Virus record (IMG/VR): IMGVR_UViG_3300032246_001368
Span: 1-64,000 of that record
Length of the DNA: 64,000 nt
Reading direction: 5' to 3' (one strand)
DNA from: a virus
Shown: piece by piece, positions 25,150 through 32,639 of the stretch
Layout of the letters: each line of letters begins with the position of its first letter
Position numbering within the stretch: the stretch's first letter is position 1
The notes under the pieces: generated by a model
Database searches by the model: none
The model's input: the letters and a program-made list of their open reading frames with translations, nothing else
What the model was told of the DNA's origin: nothing
Program-made: the position numbers and the translations under genes

Positions 25150-26064
25150 ATGAATTCCGTCTTACCTAATAAATTTCATGGTTCTTTAACCTTTGCTCCT
25201 AAGATTACTACATATGATCTTCTTGCACAAAGAGTAAGGAGAGCTTTAGGTGAGCCTTTAATTCAAATTGAAATCAGCAGTGAACAGATGTATGAAATTA
25301 TTGACACTGCTTGTGAATACTTTACTAAATTTGCTGGTACTACAGAAGAATTTTTAATTTTTAGATCTGATCTTTATATACCTGGCACTGGTCTTCCAGT
25401 AGGAAAGATGCTTAATATAACACCAGATCAAATTAGTTCATCTACAGAAGCCCCTAGTGCTGGATGGGATTTCGATATGAATTCTTTCCGAAGAGTTGTT
25501 GATGTTTATTCCTTTGCAGAAGGAAACAACACCGGTGTTAATACGCTATTCACAATAGAGCATACAATAGCTCAACAAGCTTATTTTGGTCACCTTTTAG
25601 GTAATGTAGGATATGATCTTGTTACTTGGCAGGCAATGAAAACCTGGTTAGATACTCGTGATAAAGTATTAGCCCTTACTCCTTATATTCGCTTTGATCC
25701 TTATACACAAATAATGAAGCTCATTCCCGAGCCTCAAATATTACCACCATATTATGGCCTTGTTGGTTGTCATATGCAATTAGCTATTAAAGATATCGTA
25801 AGTCAATTATGGGTTTATAGATATACATTAGCATTGGCAAAGATTAATATAGGTCATGTAAGAAGCAAATATAGTGGTACTAATCTTTTTGGTGGTCAAA
25901 CGGTTAATGCCATAGACTTGTTCAGACAAGGCGAAGCAGAAAAGGCAGCACTAGAAGAAGAAATCACAAAGAACTTTATTGATGCCACACCTCCCAAGTT
26001 CTTCGTAGGTGTTATAACTGGTTTAATGGCAATTGGATCTATGTTTTTAAGCCTAGGTTGTTAA
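25150..26064 (+). CDS. gp13: Neck protein (gp13-like)
   Basis: A 304-residue protein. VRRALGEPLIQIEISSEQMY followed by EIIDTACEYF (about residues 29-58) is the LG-x-P-x-(V/I)-x-I-E-x-x-x-x-Q start of T4-type gp13 neck proteins. FRRVVDVYSFAEG, the helical centre, PYIRFDPYTQIMKLIP (about 176-191) and the end VNAIDLFRQGEAEKAALEEE also fit. gp13 seals the portal after packaging and connects to the tail. It is larger than the usual gp13, and the last 24 residues are unusually hydrophobic (FFVGVITGLMAIGSMFLSLG). Starts 30 bases after the gp15-like gene, so head-tail joining genes are adjacent, as in T4. TATAAT ends three bases before the ATG, but without a matching -35. Confidence 0.75.
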   Translation: MNSVLPNKFHGSLTFAPKITTYDLLAQRVRRALGEPLIQIEISSEQMYEIIDTACEYFTKFAGTTEEFLIFRSDLYIPGTGLPVGKMLNITPDQISSSTEAPSAGWDFDMNSFRRVVDVYSFAEGNNTGVNTLFTIEHTIAQQAYFGHLLGNVGYDLVTWQAMKTWLDTRDKVLALTPYIRFDPYTQIMKLIPEPQILPPYYGLVGCHMQLAIKDIVSQLWVYRYTLALAKINIGHVRSKYSGTNLFGGQTVNAIDLFRQGEAEKAALEEEITKNFIDATPPKFFVGVITGLMAIGSMFLSLGC

Positions 26065-26109
26065 TTGAGTTGATAATTTTCCAGCAAACTTTTCTATTAT
26101 AGCGGTAAA

Positions 26110-26117
26110 TATAAATA
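26110..26117 (+). promoter_or_regulatory. Exact late box TATAAATA overlapping a homing gene start
   Basis: TATAAATA, the exact T4 late consensus, whose last A is the first base of the ATG at 26117. A T4-type start site would then fall inside the coding region, so either translation of the homing gene depends on upstream transcripts or this promoter mainly serves gp4 and later genes. Confidence 0.5.
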
Positions 26118-27172
26118 TGCCGCGACAACACAACACAACACAAATTATAGAAGACTACAAAAATCTAAAATCTACTTATAAAGTAGCCCCTTTACATAAT
26201 ATAACAGCAAATACAGTAAGAAATATATTATTAAAAGAAGGTGTTCATTTGTCTAGTATTAATGATAAACATAAACATCTTATTCCGGTTGCTTTAGAAG
26301 AATATAAAAATGGTGTTTCTATGAAACAAATAGAATTAAAATATGGAATAACAAATTCTTATTTTAAAAAAATTTTAAAAGAAAACGGATTAGAATATAT
26401 TAACAGATCTAAAAATCCTTCTTCCGGTCCTATAGTATACATTAAAAATAACCTAAAAGATTTAATAGAAGATTATAAAATAACTAAAAACATTTCACTC
26501 GTAGCAAAAAAACATAAAATTAAATTCGAACCTCTTTATAGGCATTTCTCAGAAAATAATTTATTGATTCGTAAACACCAACAAATAGAAATAACTCAAG
26601 AAGAAATAAAATGTTTGTATAAAATGTATGTGAAAGATTTAATAAACGTACAAGATATATCTAAAATAAAAAAAATAACACCTTACAATATTAAAAAGAT
26701 TTTAATAAACAATTTTGGAAAAGAAATATTGAGACCAAAAGAAGAAATTACAAGACAAATGAACTACAGTGTAGGGTTTCAAGAAAATGCTCTTTCCAAA
26801 AGTTACTACAATAAAACTTATACTTTACCTTCTGGCAAAATTATAAAAGTAATGGGATACGAAGACCATTTTTTAAATTTTATTTTTAATAAAAAAATTT
26901 TTAAAGAAGAAGATTTTGATTTTACAAACAATTTTAAAATAAATTATATGGATGGTAATAAGAAAAGAAAATATTATCCAGATTTTTTTATACCAAAAAA
27001 GAATTTAATTATAGAAATAAAGTCTTTATATATTTTGAATAAACAAAAACATTTAAACGATCTTAAATTTGAAGCTGCTAAAAAAGCCGGATACAATTTT
27101 ATATGCATAGTAGACAAAAATTATGAAGAATTTTTAAACATTTATGAAGATACCTATCAAAAAGAAAAGTAG
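26117..27172 (+). CDS. Homing endonuclease, PD-(D/E)xK (Vsr-like) type
   Basis: A 351-residue basic, Lys/Asn-rich protein. The first 200 residues contain repeated helix-turn-helix-like units (EDYKNLKSTYKVAPLHNITA, LEEYKNGVSMKQIELKYGI, EDYKITKNISLVAKKHKI). The C-terminal part has GYEDHFLNFIF, then RKYYPDFFIPKKNLIIEIKS, giving E-D, P-D and E-x-K, the nuclease triad of phage homing endonucleases related to Vsr-type or EDxHD enzymes. It overlaps the downstream gp4-like gene by 29 bases and is very A-rich. It is inserted between neck and head-completion genes. Probably a free-standing homing endonuclease that targets a phage lacking it at this junction. Family name by eye. Confidence 0.7.
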   Translation: MPRQHNTTQIIEDYKNLKSTYKVAPLHNITANTVRNILLKEGVHLSSINDKHKHLIPVALEEYKNGVSMKQIELKYGITNSYFKKILKENGLEYINRSKNPSSGPIVYIKNNLKDLIEDYKITKNISLVAKKHKIKFEPLYRHFSENNLLIRKHQQIEITQEEIKCLYKMYVKDLINVQDISKIKKITPYNIKKILINNFGKEILRPKEEITRQMNYSVGFQENALSKSYYNKTYTLPSGKIIKVMGYEDHFLNFIFNKKIFKEEDFDFTNNFKINYMDGNKKRKYYPDFFIPKKNLIIEIKSLYILNKQKHLNDLKFEAAKKAGYNFICIVDKNYEEFLNIYEDTYQKEK

Positions 27173-27605
27173 GAAATATCTTCAGGGAATTTTTAATCCT
27201 TTACATCCTCAAAAATATAAAGGATCTACTCCTATCATTTACCGCAGTAGTTTGGAATTAAAATGTTTTAGATGGATGGATAATAATTCTAACATAATAA
27301 CATGGGGGTCTGAGTCTGTTATTATTCCCTACACGTCTCCCTTAGACGGTAAAATACATAGATACTTTGTAGACATAGTTTCTCAGTTAAAAGACAAAGA
27401 GGGCAACCTTAAAAAATTACTAATAGAAATTAAACCTTCTAAATTTACCATTAAACCAACGTTATCAGAACGTAAAAGTAGTAAGACTATAATATACGAA
27501 CAAACCCAATATGCAGTCAATCAAGCCAAGTGGCAGGCTGCAACCGCCTGGTCTAAAACCAAAGGTTATGTGTTTTTAATTTTAACAGAAAGAGATTTAG
27601 TTTAG
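27144..27605 (+). CDS. gp4: Head completion nuclease (gp4-like)
   Basis: A 153-residue protein. KYLQGIFNPLHPQKYKGSTP (11-30), IIYRSSLELKCFRWMDNNSN (31-50), then IPYTSPLDGKIHRYFVDIV (61-79) and LIEIKP (93-98) match T4 gp4, needed to finish heads before tail joining. The E38, D77, E95-x-K97 residues form a PD-(D/E)xK (TnsA-like) nuclease site. In T4 gp4 is thought to trim or process DNA ends at the head. Start at 27144 lies inside the end of the homing endonuclease gene; the family normally starts with a short basic stretch followed by K-Y-x-Q-G, so the start fits. High confidence. Confidence 0.85.
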   Translation: MKIPIKKKSRKYLQGIFNPLHPQKYKGSTPIIYRSSLELKCFRWMDNNSNIITWGSESVIIPYTSPLDGKIHRYFVDIVSQLKDKEGNLKKLLIEIKPSKFTIKPTLSERKSSKTIIYEQTQYAVNQAKWQAATAWSKTKGYVFLILTERDLV

Positions 27606-27624
27606 TGATTGTGACTCTTTGAAG

Positions 27625-27632
27625 TATAAATA
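27625..27632 (+). promoter_or_regulatory. T4-type late promoter box TATAAATA for head genes
   Basis: Exact TATAAATA, 17 bases before the ATG of the prohead protease. Located right after the gp4 stop. The longest spacing of this class, and the best candidate for a standard late promoter with a short leader. Confidence 0.65.
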
Positions 27633-27649
27633 TTTGCAGTAATATTATT

Positions 27650-28324
27650 ATGAGCCAAAATGTCTATAGCCTTTTAGTCGAAGAACCCGTATATGAAGTC
27701 AAGTATTTAATCGAAGAAAAAAATAGAAATACACCTTCCATCCTTCATATCGAAGGTGATTTTTTAATGGCTGATACGCCAAATAAAAATAAGAGAGTAT
27801 ACCCATTAGAAGAAATGGTTAAAGAGGTTGATCGTTATCAGAACGAAATGATCAAAACTAATAGAGCAACTGGTGAGTTAAATCACCCTTCTTCTCCCGA
27901 AGTAAATTTAGAAAGAATTTGTCACATGGTGACAGACTTAAAACAAGAAGGTAATATTTTTAAAGGCAAGTCCAGAGTGCTCTCCACTCCTATGGGTCAA
28001 ATAGTTCGTTCATTAATAATGGATGGAGTAAGACTCGGTGTATCAAGTAGAGCATTAGGTGCTCTTACACCAGACGGTGGTGGAACCAATAGAGTTTCAG
28101 ATTTTAGATTAGTAGCAGTTGACGTTGTTGCTGATCCTTCCGTACCTACAGCATTTGTAAATGGTATCTTAGAATCTAAACAATGGATTTTAAATGACCA
28201 CGGTGAGTTTGCACCACTCTTTGATAAGTTTGAAAAGAATATAGCTTCCTTACCGAAGAAATTCACAGACAATTATCTTAAAGAACAAGTCATTAATTTT
28301 ATTAATGCTTTAAAAACTCTTTAA
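27650..28324 (+). CDS. gp21: Prohead protease (gp21-like)
   Basis: A 224-residue serine protease that cleaves scaffold and capsid proteins during head maturation. The herpesvirus-protease-like fold is shown by HIEGDFLMADTPNKNKRVYP (33-52), ELNHP with His79 (76-80), GVSSRALG with Ser132/133 (130-137) and VDVVADPS (157-164). The His/Ser pair is the catalytic core of T4 gp21. The last 40 residues are less conserved. The exact late box lies 17 bases upstream of the ATG. It is the first gene of the protease-core-scaffold-capsid cluster, the T4 gene order. High confidence. Confidence 0.9.
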   Translation: MSQNVYSLLVEEPVYEVKYLIEEKNRNTPSILHIEGDFLMADTPNKNKRVYPLEEMVKEVDRYQNEMIKTNRATGELNHPSSPEVNLERICHMVTDLKQEGNIFKGKSRVLSTPMGQIVRSLIMDGVRLGVSSRALGALTPDGGGTNRVSDFRLVAVDVVADPSVPTAFVNGILESKQWILNDHGEFAPLFDKFEKNIASLPKKFTDNYLKEQVINFINALKTL

Positions 28325-28339
28325 TTTGTCACACACAGA

Positions 28340-28347
28340 GATAAATA
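28340..28347 (+). promoter_or_regulatory. Late-type promoter box GATAAATA
   Basis: GATAAATA, seven of eight bases, 11 bases before the ATG at 28359. A second TAAATA follows immediately (28346-28351). Confidence 0.5.
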
Positions 28348-28358
28348 AATAAACAAAC

Positions 28359-28637
28359 ATGAGTATTCGTTCAATAATTTCAAAATTCGTAGCACAAATA
28401 TGTGAGAAGGATTACAAGGCAGCTAATTCAACATTAGACACCATTGTATCCGAAAAAGTAAAAACACGTATCAAAGAGACTGTTGAGTCTCAGAAATCAA
28501 AGAAACAAAAAGCAATCGGCAAGACCATTTCAAAGGAAGTAAAGAAGGGTCATCCTCAAAAACAAGCCATTGCAATAGCATTTTCTAAAGCCGGTAATAA
28601 AAAAACCGTGAAAAAGGGCTCCAAGGCGAGTAAGTAA
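28359..28637 (+). CDS. Small Lys-rich putative prohead core protein
   Basis: A 92-residue, very basic protein. The C-terminal half has KEVKKGHPQKQAIAIAFSKA (about residues 59-78) followed by a Lys-rich tail ending KKTVKKGSKASK; the KGHPQKQAIAIA(F/L)SKAG block is shared by many short phage proteins. The first half is helical. Between the protease and scaffold genes, the place of the small core proteins gp67/gp68 in T4-type clusters, so it may be a prohead core protein or a packaged DNA-binding protein. Its charge would suit DNA contact. Function by position only. Confidence 0.55.
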   Translation: MSIRSIISKFVAQICEKDYKAANSTLDTIVSEKVKTRIKETVESQKSKKQKAIGKTISKEVKKGHPQKQAIAIAFSKAGNKKTVKKGSKASK

Positions 28638-28653
28638 TTGCAACAATAAAAAT

Positions 28654-29541
28654 ATGGATCTCTCATCTATCCTCAAAAACATCGACAGTAATATTTTAAA
28701 TGAAGAAACAGCAACAGCAATTGCTGAAGCATTTAAAAGCGCAGTTGAAGAAAAGGTTTCTTCAAGAGTAACACTCGAACTTGAAAGTGCTCTTAGCAAA
28801 CAAGACGAAGATCACGCTTTAAAATTAGAAAATCTTTTAGAAGCTATTGATACAGATCACTCTGCTAAGTTAGAAACTGTTGTAAAGGCTATCAATGAGA
28901 GTCACACAGGTAAGTTAGCCAAGCTTGTTGAATACTATCGCGGTGCTCTTAATGAGAAAGCCGAATCATTCAGCAATAAGGTCGTTGAAGAGCTTAGTAA
29001 CTTTATTGATCTCTATATCGAAAAGGCTATTCCTCAAACACAATTAGAGGAAGCAGTTTCCAACACAACAGCGAAACAGCAGCTTGAGCAAATTAAGCAA
29101 ATCCTTTCTTTTGATCCTTCTTCTTTAAATGAAGATGTAAAATCCCTTATCTCACAAGGTAAATCAAAGATTGATGAGCTTCAAACACAGCTCAGTGAGT
29201 CCTATAAAGAGAATTTAACTCTTAGTGAACAACTCACCCATGCAAAGTCATCACTTCTTATTGAAGAGAAGACAAAGGGAATGCGTTCAGCTAAAAAGAA
29301 TTTCATTACTAAAATATTGAGCGACAAGAATCCAGAGTATATCTCTGAGAATTTTAACTATGTCGTTGAGATGTTCGAAAGAGAAGACAAAGAAACAGCA
29401 GCATCACTTGTTGAAGAGGCAAAAGAATCTTCAATATCAAAAGGAGCCAAGGTTCCTGTTGCGACAGTTGTTTCAGAGTCAGCTAAGACAGAAGTCAATA
29501 GCCCAGTCTCCGGATATCTTACAGCTTTAAAAGAGGCCTAA
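28654..29541 (+). CDS. gp22: Prohead core scaffold protein (gp22-like)
   Basis: A 295-residue, highly charged, helical protein. Long heptad-rich segments (ALSKQDEDHALKLENLLEAI, residues 47-66; then repeats of D/E-x-HxxKLEx; LSESYKENLTLSEQLTHAKS about 185-204) predict coiled coils. In T4 gp22 forms the core on which the shell assembles and is then destroyed by gp21. Position between the protease and the capsid gene matches T4, and gp21-type cleavage sites (L-x-E, for example LLEA) are frequent. No globular domain is visible. Starts 16 bases after the core protein. High confidence for role. Confidence 0.8.
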   Translation: MDLSSILKNIDSNILNEETATAIAEAFKSAVEEKVSSRVTLELESALSKQDEDHALKLENLLEAIDTDHSAKLETVVKAINESHTGKLAKLVEYYRGALNEKAESFSNKVVEELSNFIDLYIEKAIPQTQLEEAVSNTTAKQQLEQIKQILSFDPSSLNEDVKSLISQGKSKIDELQTQLSESYKENLTLSEQLTHAKSSLLIEEKTKGMRSAKKNFITKILSDKNPEYISENFNYVVEMFEREDKETAASLVEEAKESSISKGAKVPVATVVSESAKTEVNSPVSGYLTALKEA

Positions 29542-29598
29542 GCCACTTTTTACCGATTGGAGAAGAGCATCCAGCACTTCCCGAACTCTATTCAAAAT

Positions 29599-29603
29599 AG
29601 GAG
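29599..29603 (+). promoter_or_regulatory. AGGAG Shine-Dalgarno candidate before capsid gene
   Basis: AGGAG with 12 bases to the capsid ATG, longer than usual spacing. It is one of very few G-rich sites before starts in this window, within a 74-bp leader, the longest in the head cluster. Confidence 0.35.
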
Positions 29604-29615
29604 AACTATATTAAT

Positions 29616-31061
29616 ATGAACAATGTCAAACCAGCCCCTGGTTTCATCGATCGCTCTCGCGCAACACAACTCTTAGAGAAGTGGGCCCCCGTCCTTGATT
29701 ATACAAGCGACAAGGTATCACCTATCGAAGACGAGCACGCACGTCTTTCAACAGCAATGTTGATGGAAAACCAAGAGCGTTGGTGCTTAGAGGAAAGTGG
29801 TAATTCTTACACAGGTGGAGCCCTCGGCTCTGCTTCAGGTGGAAGTATCTACAATCCTCCAGGCTCCGTGACTTCGAGTGATTCATACGCAGCTAATGAT
29901 GCTCGCTTACCAAAGGTATTAATCCCAATGGTACGCCGTACATTCCCTGAGTTAATCACAAACGAGATCGTCGGTGTACAACCAATGAGTGGCCCAGTCG
30001 GACTTGCGTTCGCATTACGTTATCGCTATGAGGCAGACAGTCTTGGAGCCAATGGAGTCGATGGATATAGCACAGGCGCTACCCAACAGAGTAACACGTA
30101 CGTAAGTCGTGCTGCCGCTGATGGTCAAGAGCTTGGCTACCAATACCTCGACACTCGCTTTACAGGTACTTCAGCCGCATCCCTCTCCGGAAACAGTAGC
30201 TTCAGTGTTATTGGTGCCGATCAGGGTGTCGCTGCATTACTCAGTCAATTCGAGTTAACTGGCAACATTCCACAGGTCACTGTAGAGTTCAGCAAGACAG
30301 CAGTTGAAGCCGGCACACGCCGTCTCGCAGCTCGCTGGTCGGTTGAGCTTGAGCAGGATCTTAAGAACATGAACGGTCTTGATATCGACTCTGAATTAAC
30401 AAACGCTATGTCGTATGAAATTCAGGCCGAAATCGATCGTGAAATGGTCATCAGAATGATCCAAACTTCACTCAATGCAGGACCCGTAAATGGTTATAGC
30501 TTCTGGTACGCCGCATCAGCTGACGCCCGTTGGCTTGGTGAGCGTAATCGTGACTTCTACTCCAAGGTGATCGTCGAGGCTAACCGCATCGCGATCCGTA
30601 ACCGCAGAGGCAGCGCTAATTTCATTATCGCTACACCTCGCGTTTGCGCAATCCTTGAGATGTTACCCGAGTTCCAATGGATGCCTGTTAACGGCAACAT
30701 CAACACCCAACCCACTGGCATTGCCAAGGTTGGTACACTTGGTGGTCGTTTCACAGTCTACCGTGACACTCGTACAGATGCTCAATACCTCGCAGGACAA
30801 CGCAATAGTGCGCTGGAATACGCCCTCTTAGGTTACAAGGGTACCGAGTATTACGATACCGGTATCGTTTATTGCCCATACATCCCTGTCATGATTCAGA
30901 GAACAGTCGGACCTAACGACTTCAGCCCACGTGTTGGACTGATGACCCGTTACGGAGTCGTAGATTATATCTTCGGCGCTTCCCTCTACTATCACGTAAT
31001 CATCGTCAGTGGTCTTGGCGTAGACAACGTAGCCCAGACAAGCGGACGTCTCTATCTCTGA
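29616..31061 (+). CDS. gp23: Major capsid protein (gp23-like)
   Basis: A 481-residue HK97-fold capsid protein. LPKVLIPMVRRTFPELITNE followed by IVGVQPMSGPVGLAFALRYRY (about residues 106-146) is the classic gp23 block. SVELEQDLKNMNGLDIDSEL followed by TNAMSYEIQAEIDREMVIRM (about 241-280) is also conserved. gp21-type proteases cut after L/I-x-E; LEE at 58-60 is a candidate N-terminal cleavage site, close to the T4 position. Codons are visibly richer in C and G at third positions (CGC, ATC, GGC) than neighbouring genes, as expected for the most highly expressed protein. A strong terminator follows at 31086. Folding may need the GroES-like protein at 20700. High confidence. Confidence 0.93.
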   Translation: MNNVKPAPGFIDRSRATQLLEKWAPVLDYTSDKVSPIEDEHARLSTAMLMENQERWCLEESGNSYTGGALGSASGGSIYNPPGSVTSSDSYAANDARLPKVLIPMVRRTFPELITNEIVGVQPMSGPVGLAFALRYRYEADSLGANGVDGYSTGATQQSNTYVSRAAADGQELGYQYLDTRFTGTSAASLSGNSSFSVIGADQGVAALLSQFELTGNIPQVTVEFSKTAVEAGTRRLAARWSVELEQDLKNMNGLDIDSELTNAMSYEIQAEIDREMVIRMIQTSLNAGPVNGYSFWYAASADARWLGERNRDFYSKVIVEANRIAIRNRRGSANFIIATPRVCAILEMLPEFQWMPVNGNINTQPTGIAKVGTLGGRFTVYRDTRTDAQYLAGQRNSALEYALLGYKGTEYYDTGIVYCPYIPVMIQRTVGPNDFSPRVGLMTRYGVVDYIFGASLYYHVIIVSGLGVDNVAQTSGRLYL

Positions 31062-31085
31062 TAAAGACTAAGCTTAGGAAAGTTT

Positions 31086-31118
31086 TGCCTACCTGGATTG
31101 CTCTGGGTAGGCATTTTT
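31086..31118 (+). terminator. Rho-independent terminator after the capsid gene
   Basis: TGCCTACC (31086-31093) pairs perfectly with GGTAGGCA (31106-31113) around a 12-base loop, then T5 and a longer T-rich stretch. It lies 25 bases after the gp23 stop. The clearest terminator in the window. Confidence 0.85.
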
Positions 31119-31132
31119 CTTGTCTTTTTTTA

Positions 31133-31161
31133 TTGTATTATCCGTAAATCTGGGATAATAT
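31133..31161 (+). promoter_or_regulatory. Possible sigma70-like promoter before the 31168 start
   Basis: TTGTAT (31133-31138), a 17-bp spacer and TAATAT (31156-31161), six bases before the ATG at 31168. Same spacing to the start codon as the primase promoter, but the -10 is weaker. It begins a new unit after the gp23 terminator. Confidence 0.4.
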
Positions 31162-31167
31162 ATCTAT

Positions 31168-31713
31168 ATGAAATACGCTTTAACTGGATCTCATGGTGTA
31201 GGTAAGACTACTATAATCAATGAATTATGTGATTATCTTGAATCTAGTGATATTAGTCCAATTATTAATAGCAGTAATGCTAGAAAGATCAAGCAATCAG
31301 GAAGAACTATCAATGATTCCGGAGACGATATTGTCCAGATGATTGTTGAATGTAGTCATGTTAGTAAATTCTGCGAGGATAATTGGTTTGCTGATCGTAG
31401 TGTTTTGGATGGATATGCTTATACGAAATATCTTCATACATCTGGTAAGGTTTCAGATGAGGTTATGAATGTTGTTCATAAATTAATGTCTACCTTTGTT
31501 AAGCTTTATGATGTAATATTCTATATACCAGTAGAATTTGATATGATTAAAGATGGAGTGAGAAAAGAAGACGGGCAATTCCAGAAGGATATCGATAAGA
31601 TTATCTTTAATACGATGTACGACAATAATGTAAATTTTCATACTATTACTGGTTCAATAGAAGAAAGAGTAGAGAAGATTAAAAGTATTATTCACCCTCA
31701 CTTTGATTTTTAA
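31168..31713 (+). CDS. P-loop NTPase/kinase, AAA_28 (NadR-like) type
   Basis: A 181-residue P-loop protein with Walker A GSHGVGKTT (residues 7-15) and NWFADRSVLDGYAYTKYL (about 71-88), the D-R-x-x-x-D pattern also seen in the kinase at 12394. FYIPVEFDMIKDGVRKEDGQ (about 123-142) corresponds to the lid. The two kinases share the order Walker A, DR-x-x-x-D, F(F/Y)xP and DG(V/L)R, so they are probably distant paralogues, this one shorter at the C-terminus. Likely a nucleotide or small-molecule kinase; substrate unknown. It is the first gene after the capsid terminator. Confidence 0.7.
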   Translation: MKYALTGSHGVGKTTIINELCDYLESSDISPIINSSNARKIKQSGRTINDSGDDIVQMIVECSHVSKFCEDNWFADRSVLDGYAYTKYLHTSGKVSDEVMNVVHKLMSTFVKLYDVIFYIPVEFDMIKDGVRKEDGQFQKDIDKIIFNTMYDNNVNFHTITGSIEERVEKIKSIIHPHFDF

Positions 31714-31727
31714 GTAACTCTAATATG

Positions 31728-32180
31728 ATGACATTTTTACCATATCCCGATTTTGCTAAGTCTGTTAAGTGCCTAGATATGAGACGTCTGGGTAAACAAA
31801 GAGCAGAAGTATATGGATTACTTCGTTCATTTGAAATGGATCCTGAACAAGATAAAAAGCTTGGTTTTAGAGATCCTAATAAGTGGATGTGGTGGGGACA
31901 CTTTAATCAATTGATTGAATATGGTATTGTTGCATGCGATGAATGGATTTCAAGAGGATATAAAGATACCTGCAGAGAGAAGATAGCTGCTTATAAGGAC
32001 GTATTTTCAAAGAATAATGAACTTCCTTTCTGGTTTGGTAATGCAAAAGTGCATTACTCACATCAGTGTGTTTTACTTAAAAAGGCTCCAGAGCATTACA
32101 GTAAGCATTTTCCTTTTGCTGATCCTAATCTAGGATATGTATGGCCAGATTGTCGTCATAACTTCTATTGGCATAAGTAA
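31728..32180 (+). CDS. Pyrimidine-dimer DNA glycosylase (endonuclease V-like)
   Basis: A 150-residue protein of the pyrimidine-dimer glycosylase family (T4 endonuclease V and bacterial relatives), which cuts at UV-induced dimers. MTFLPYPDF (1-9), then CLDMRRLGKQRAEV (15-28), WMWWGHFNQLIEYG, EWISRGYKDTC, and the end HFPFADPNLGYVWPD are family features. Two ATGs stand side by side (31725, 31728). I choose the second because it gives Thr2, and these enzymes use the amino group of Thr2 as nucleophile after Met removal; Glu27 would be the catalytic acid. A first-ATG start would bury Thr. Starts 15 bases after the kinase. Confidence 0.75.
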   Translation: MTFLPYPDFAKSVKCLDMRRLGKQRAEVYGLLRSFEMDPEQDKKLGFRDPNKWMWWGHFNQLIEYGIVACDEWISRGYKDTCREKIAAYKDVFSKNNELPFWFGNAKVHYSHQCVLLKKAPEHYSKHFPFADPNLGYVWPDCRHNFYWHK

Positions 32181-32190
32181 ATAATATATA

Positions 32191-32637
32191 ATGAACTTTA
32201 AAGACTTCTATACCGTGAATGAAAATGTAAACAAATTTGATATTGGGTGGCAAGTAGTACGTACTGACGCAAGAGACATTAAAGATGTGCCTAAGAAAAT
32301 TTCTTTTGTTCTACATTTTTTAAACTCTCATCCTACTAAGGAAAATTATGGCAGAGTACATAATTGGCTTAGAATGGCTAAACTCGGCTATAAATCAGAA
32401 CCTGAAAAAGCACAAGATTTTGAACATGCTTTAGATCAAATAGAAAATCACAAAGAGAAATACTCTTCAGAAGAAACCTCTGAAGGAGATTTATCATCTA
32501 TTAGTAATGATAAATTACAAAAGGTTTATAAAGACCTTAAGAAAAGAAAATACGGATTCCAAATCAAAACAGTACCTAAAGCACATACTGAATTCTTACA
32601 CAAATTAGAAAAAGAATTGAGTAAGAGAAAAATTTAA
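32191..32637 (+). CDS. Hypothetical charged protein (148 aa)
   Basis: A 148-residue, Lys/Glu-rich protein. DIGWQVVRTDARDIKDVPKK and NYGRVHNWLRMAKLGYKSEP (about residues 50-70) are the most structured parts; the last 60 residues are helical with KLQKVYKDLKKRKYGF. No family recognised. It lies 10 bases after the endonuclease V-like gene and ends two bases before the convergent 32640 gene. Role unknown. Confidence 0.5.
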   Translation: MNFKDFYTVNENVNKFDIGWQVVRTDARDIKDVPKKISFVLHFLNSHPTKENYGRVHNWLRMAKLGYKSEPEKAQDFEHALDQIENHKEKYSSEETSEGDLSSISNDKLQKVYKDLKKRKYGFQIKTVPKAHTEFLHKLEKELSKRKI

Positions 32638-32639
32638 TA

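Noticed and set aside
30557-30754. Antisense frame inside the capsid gene
   Set aside because: Explained by the higher GC of gp23. No promoter and wrong context.
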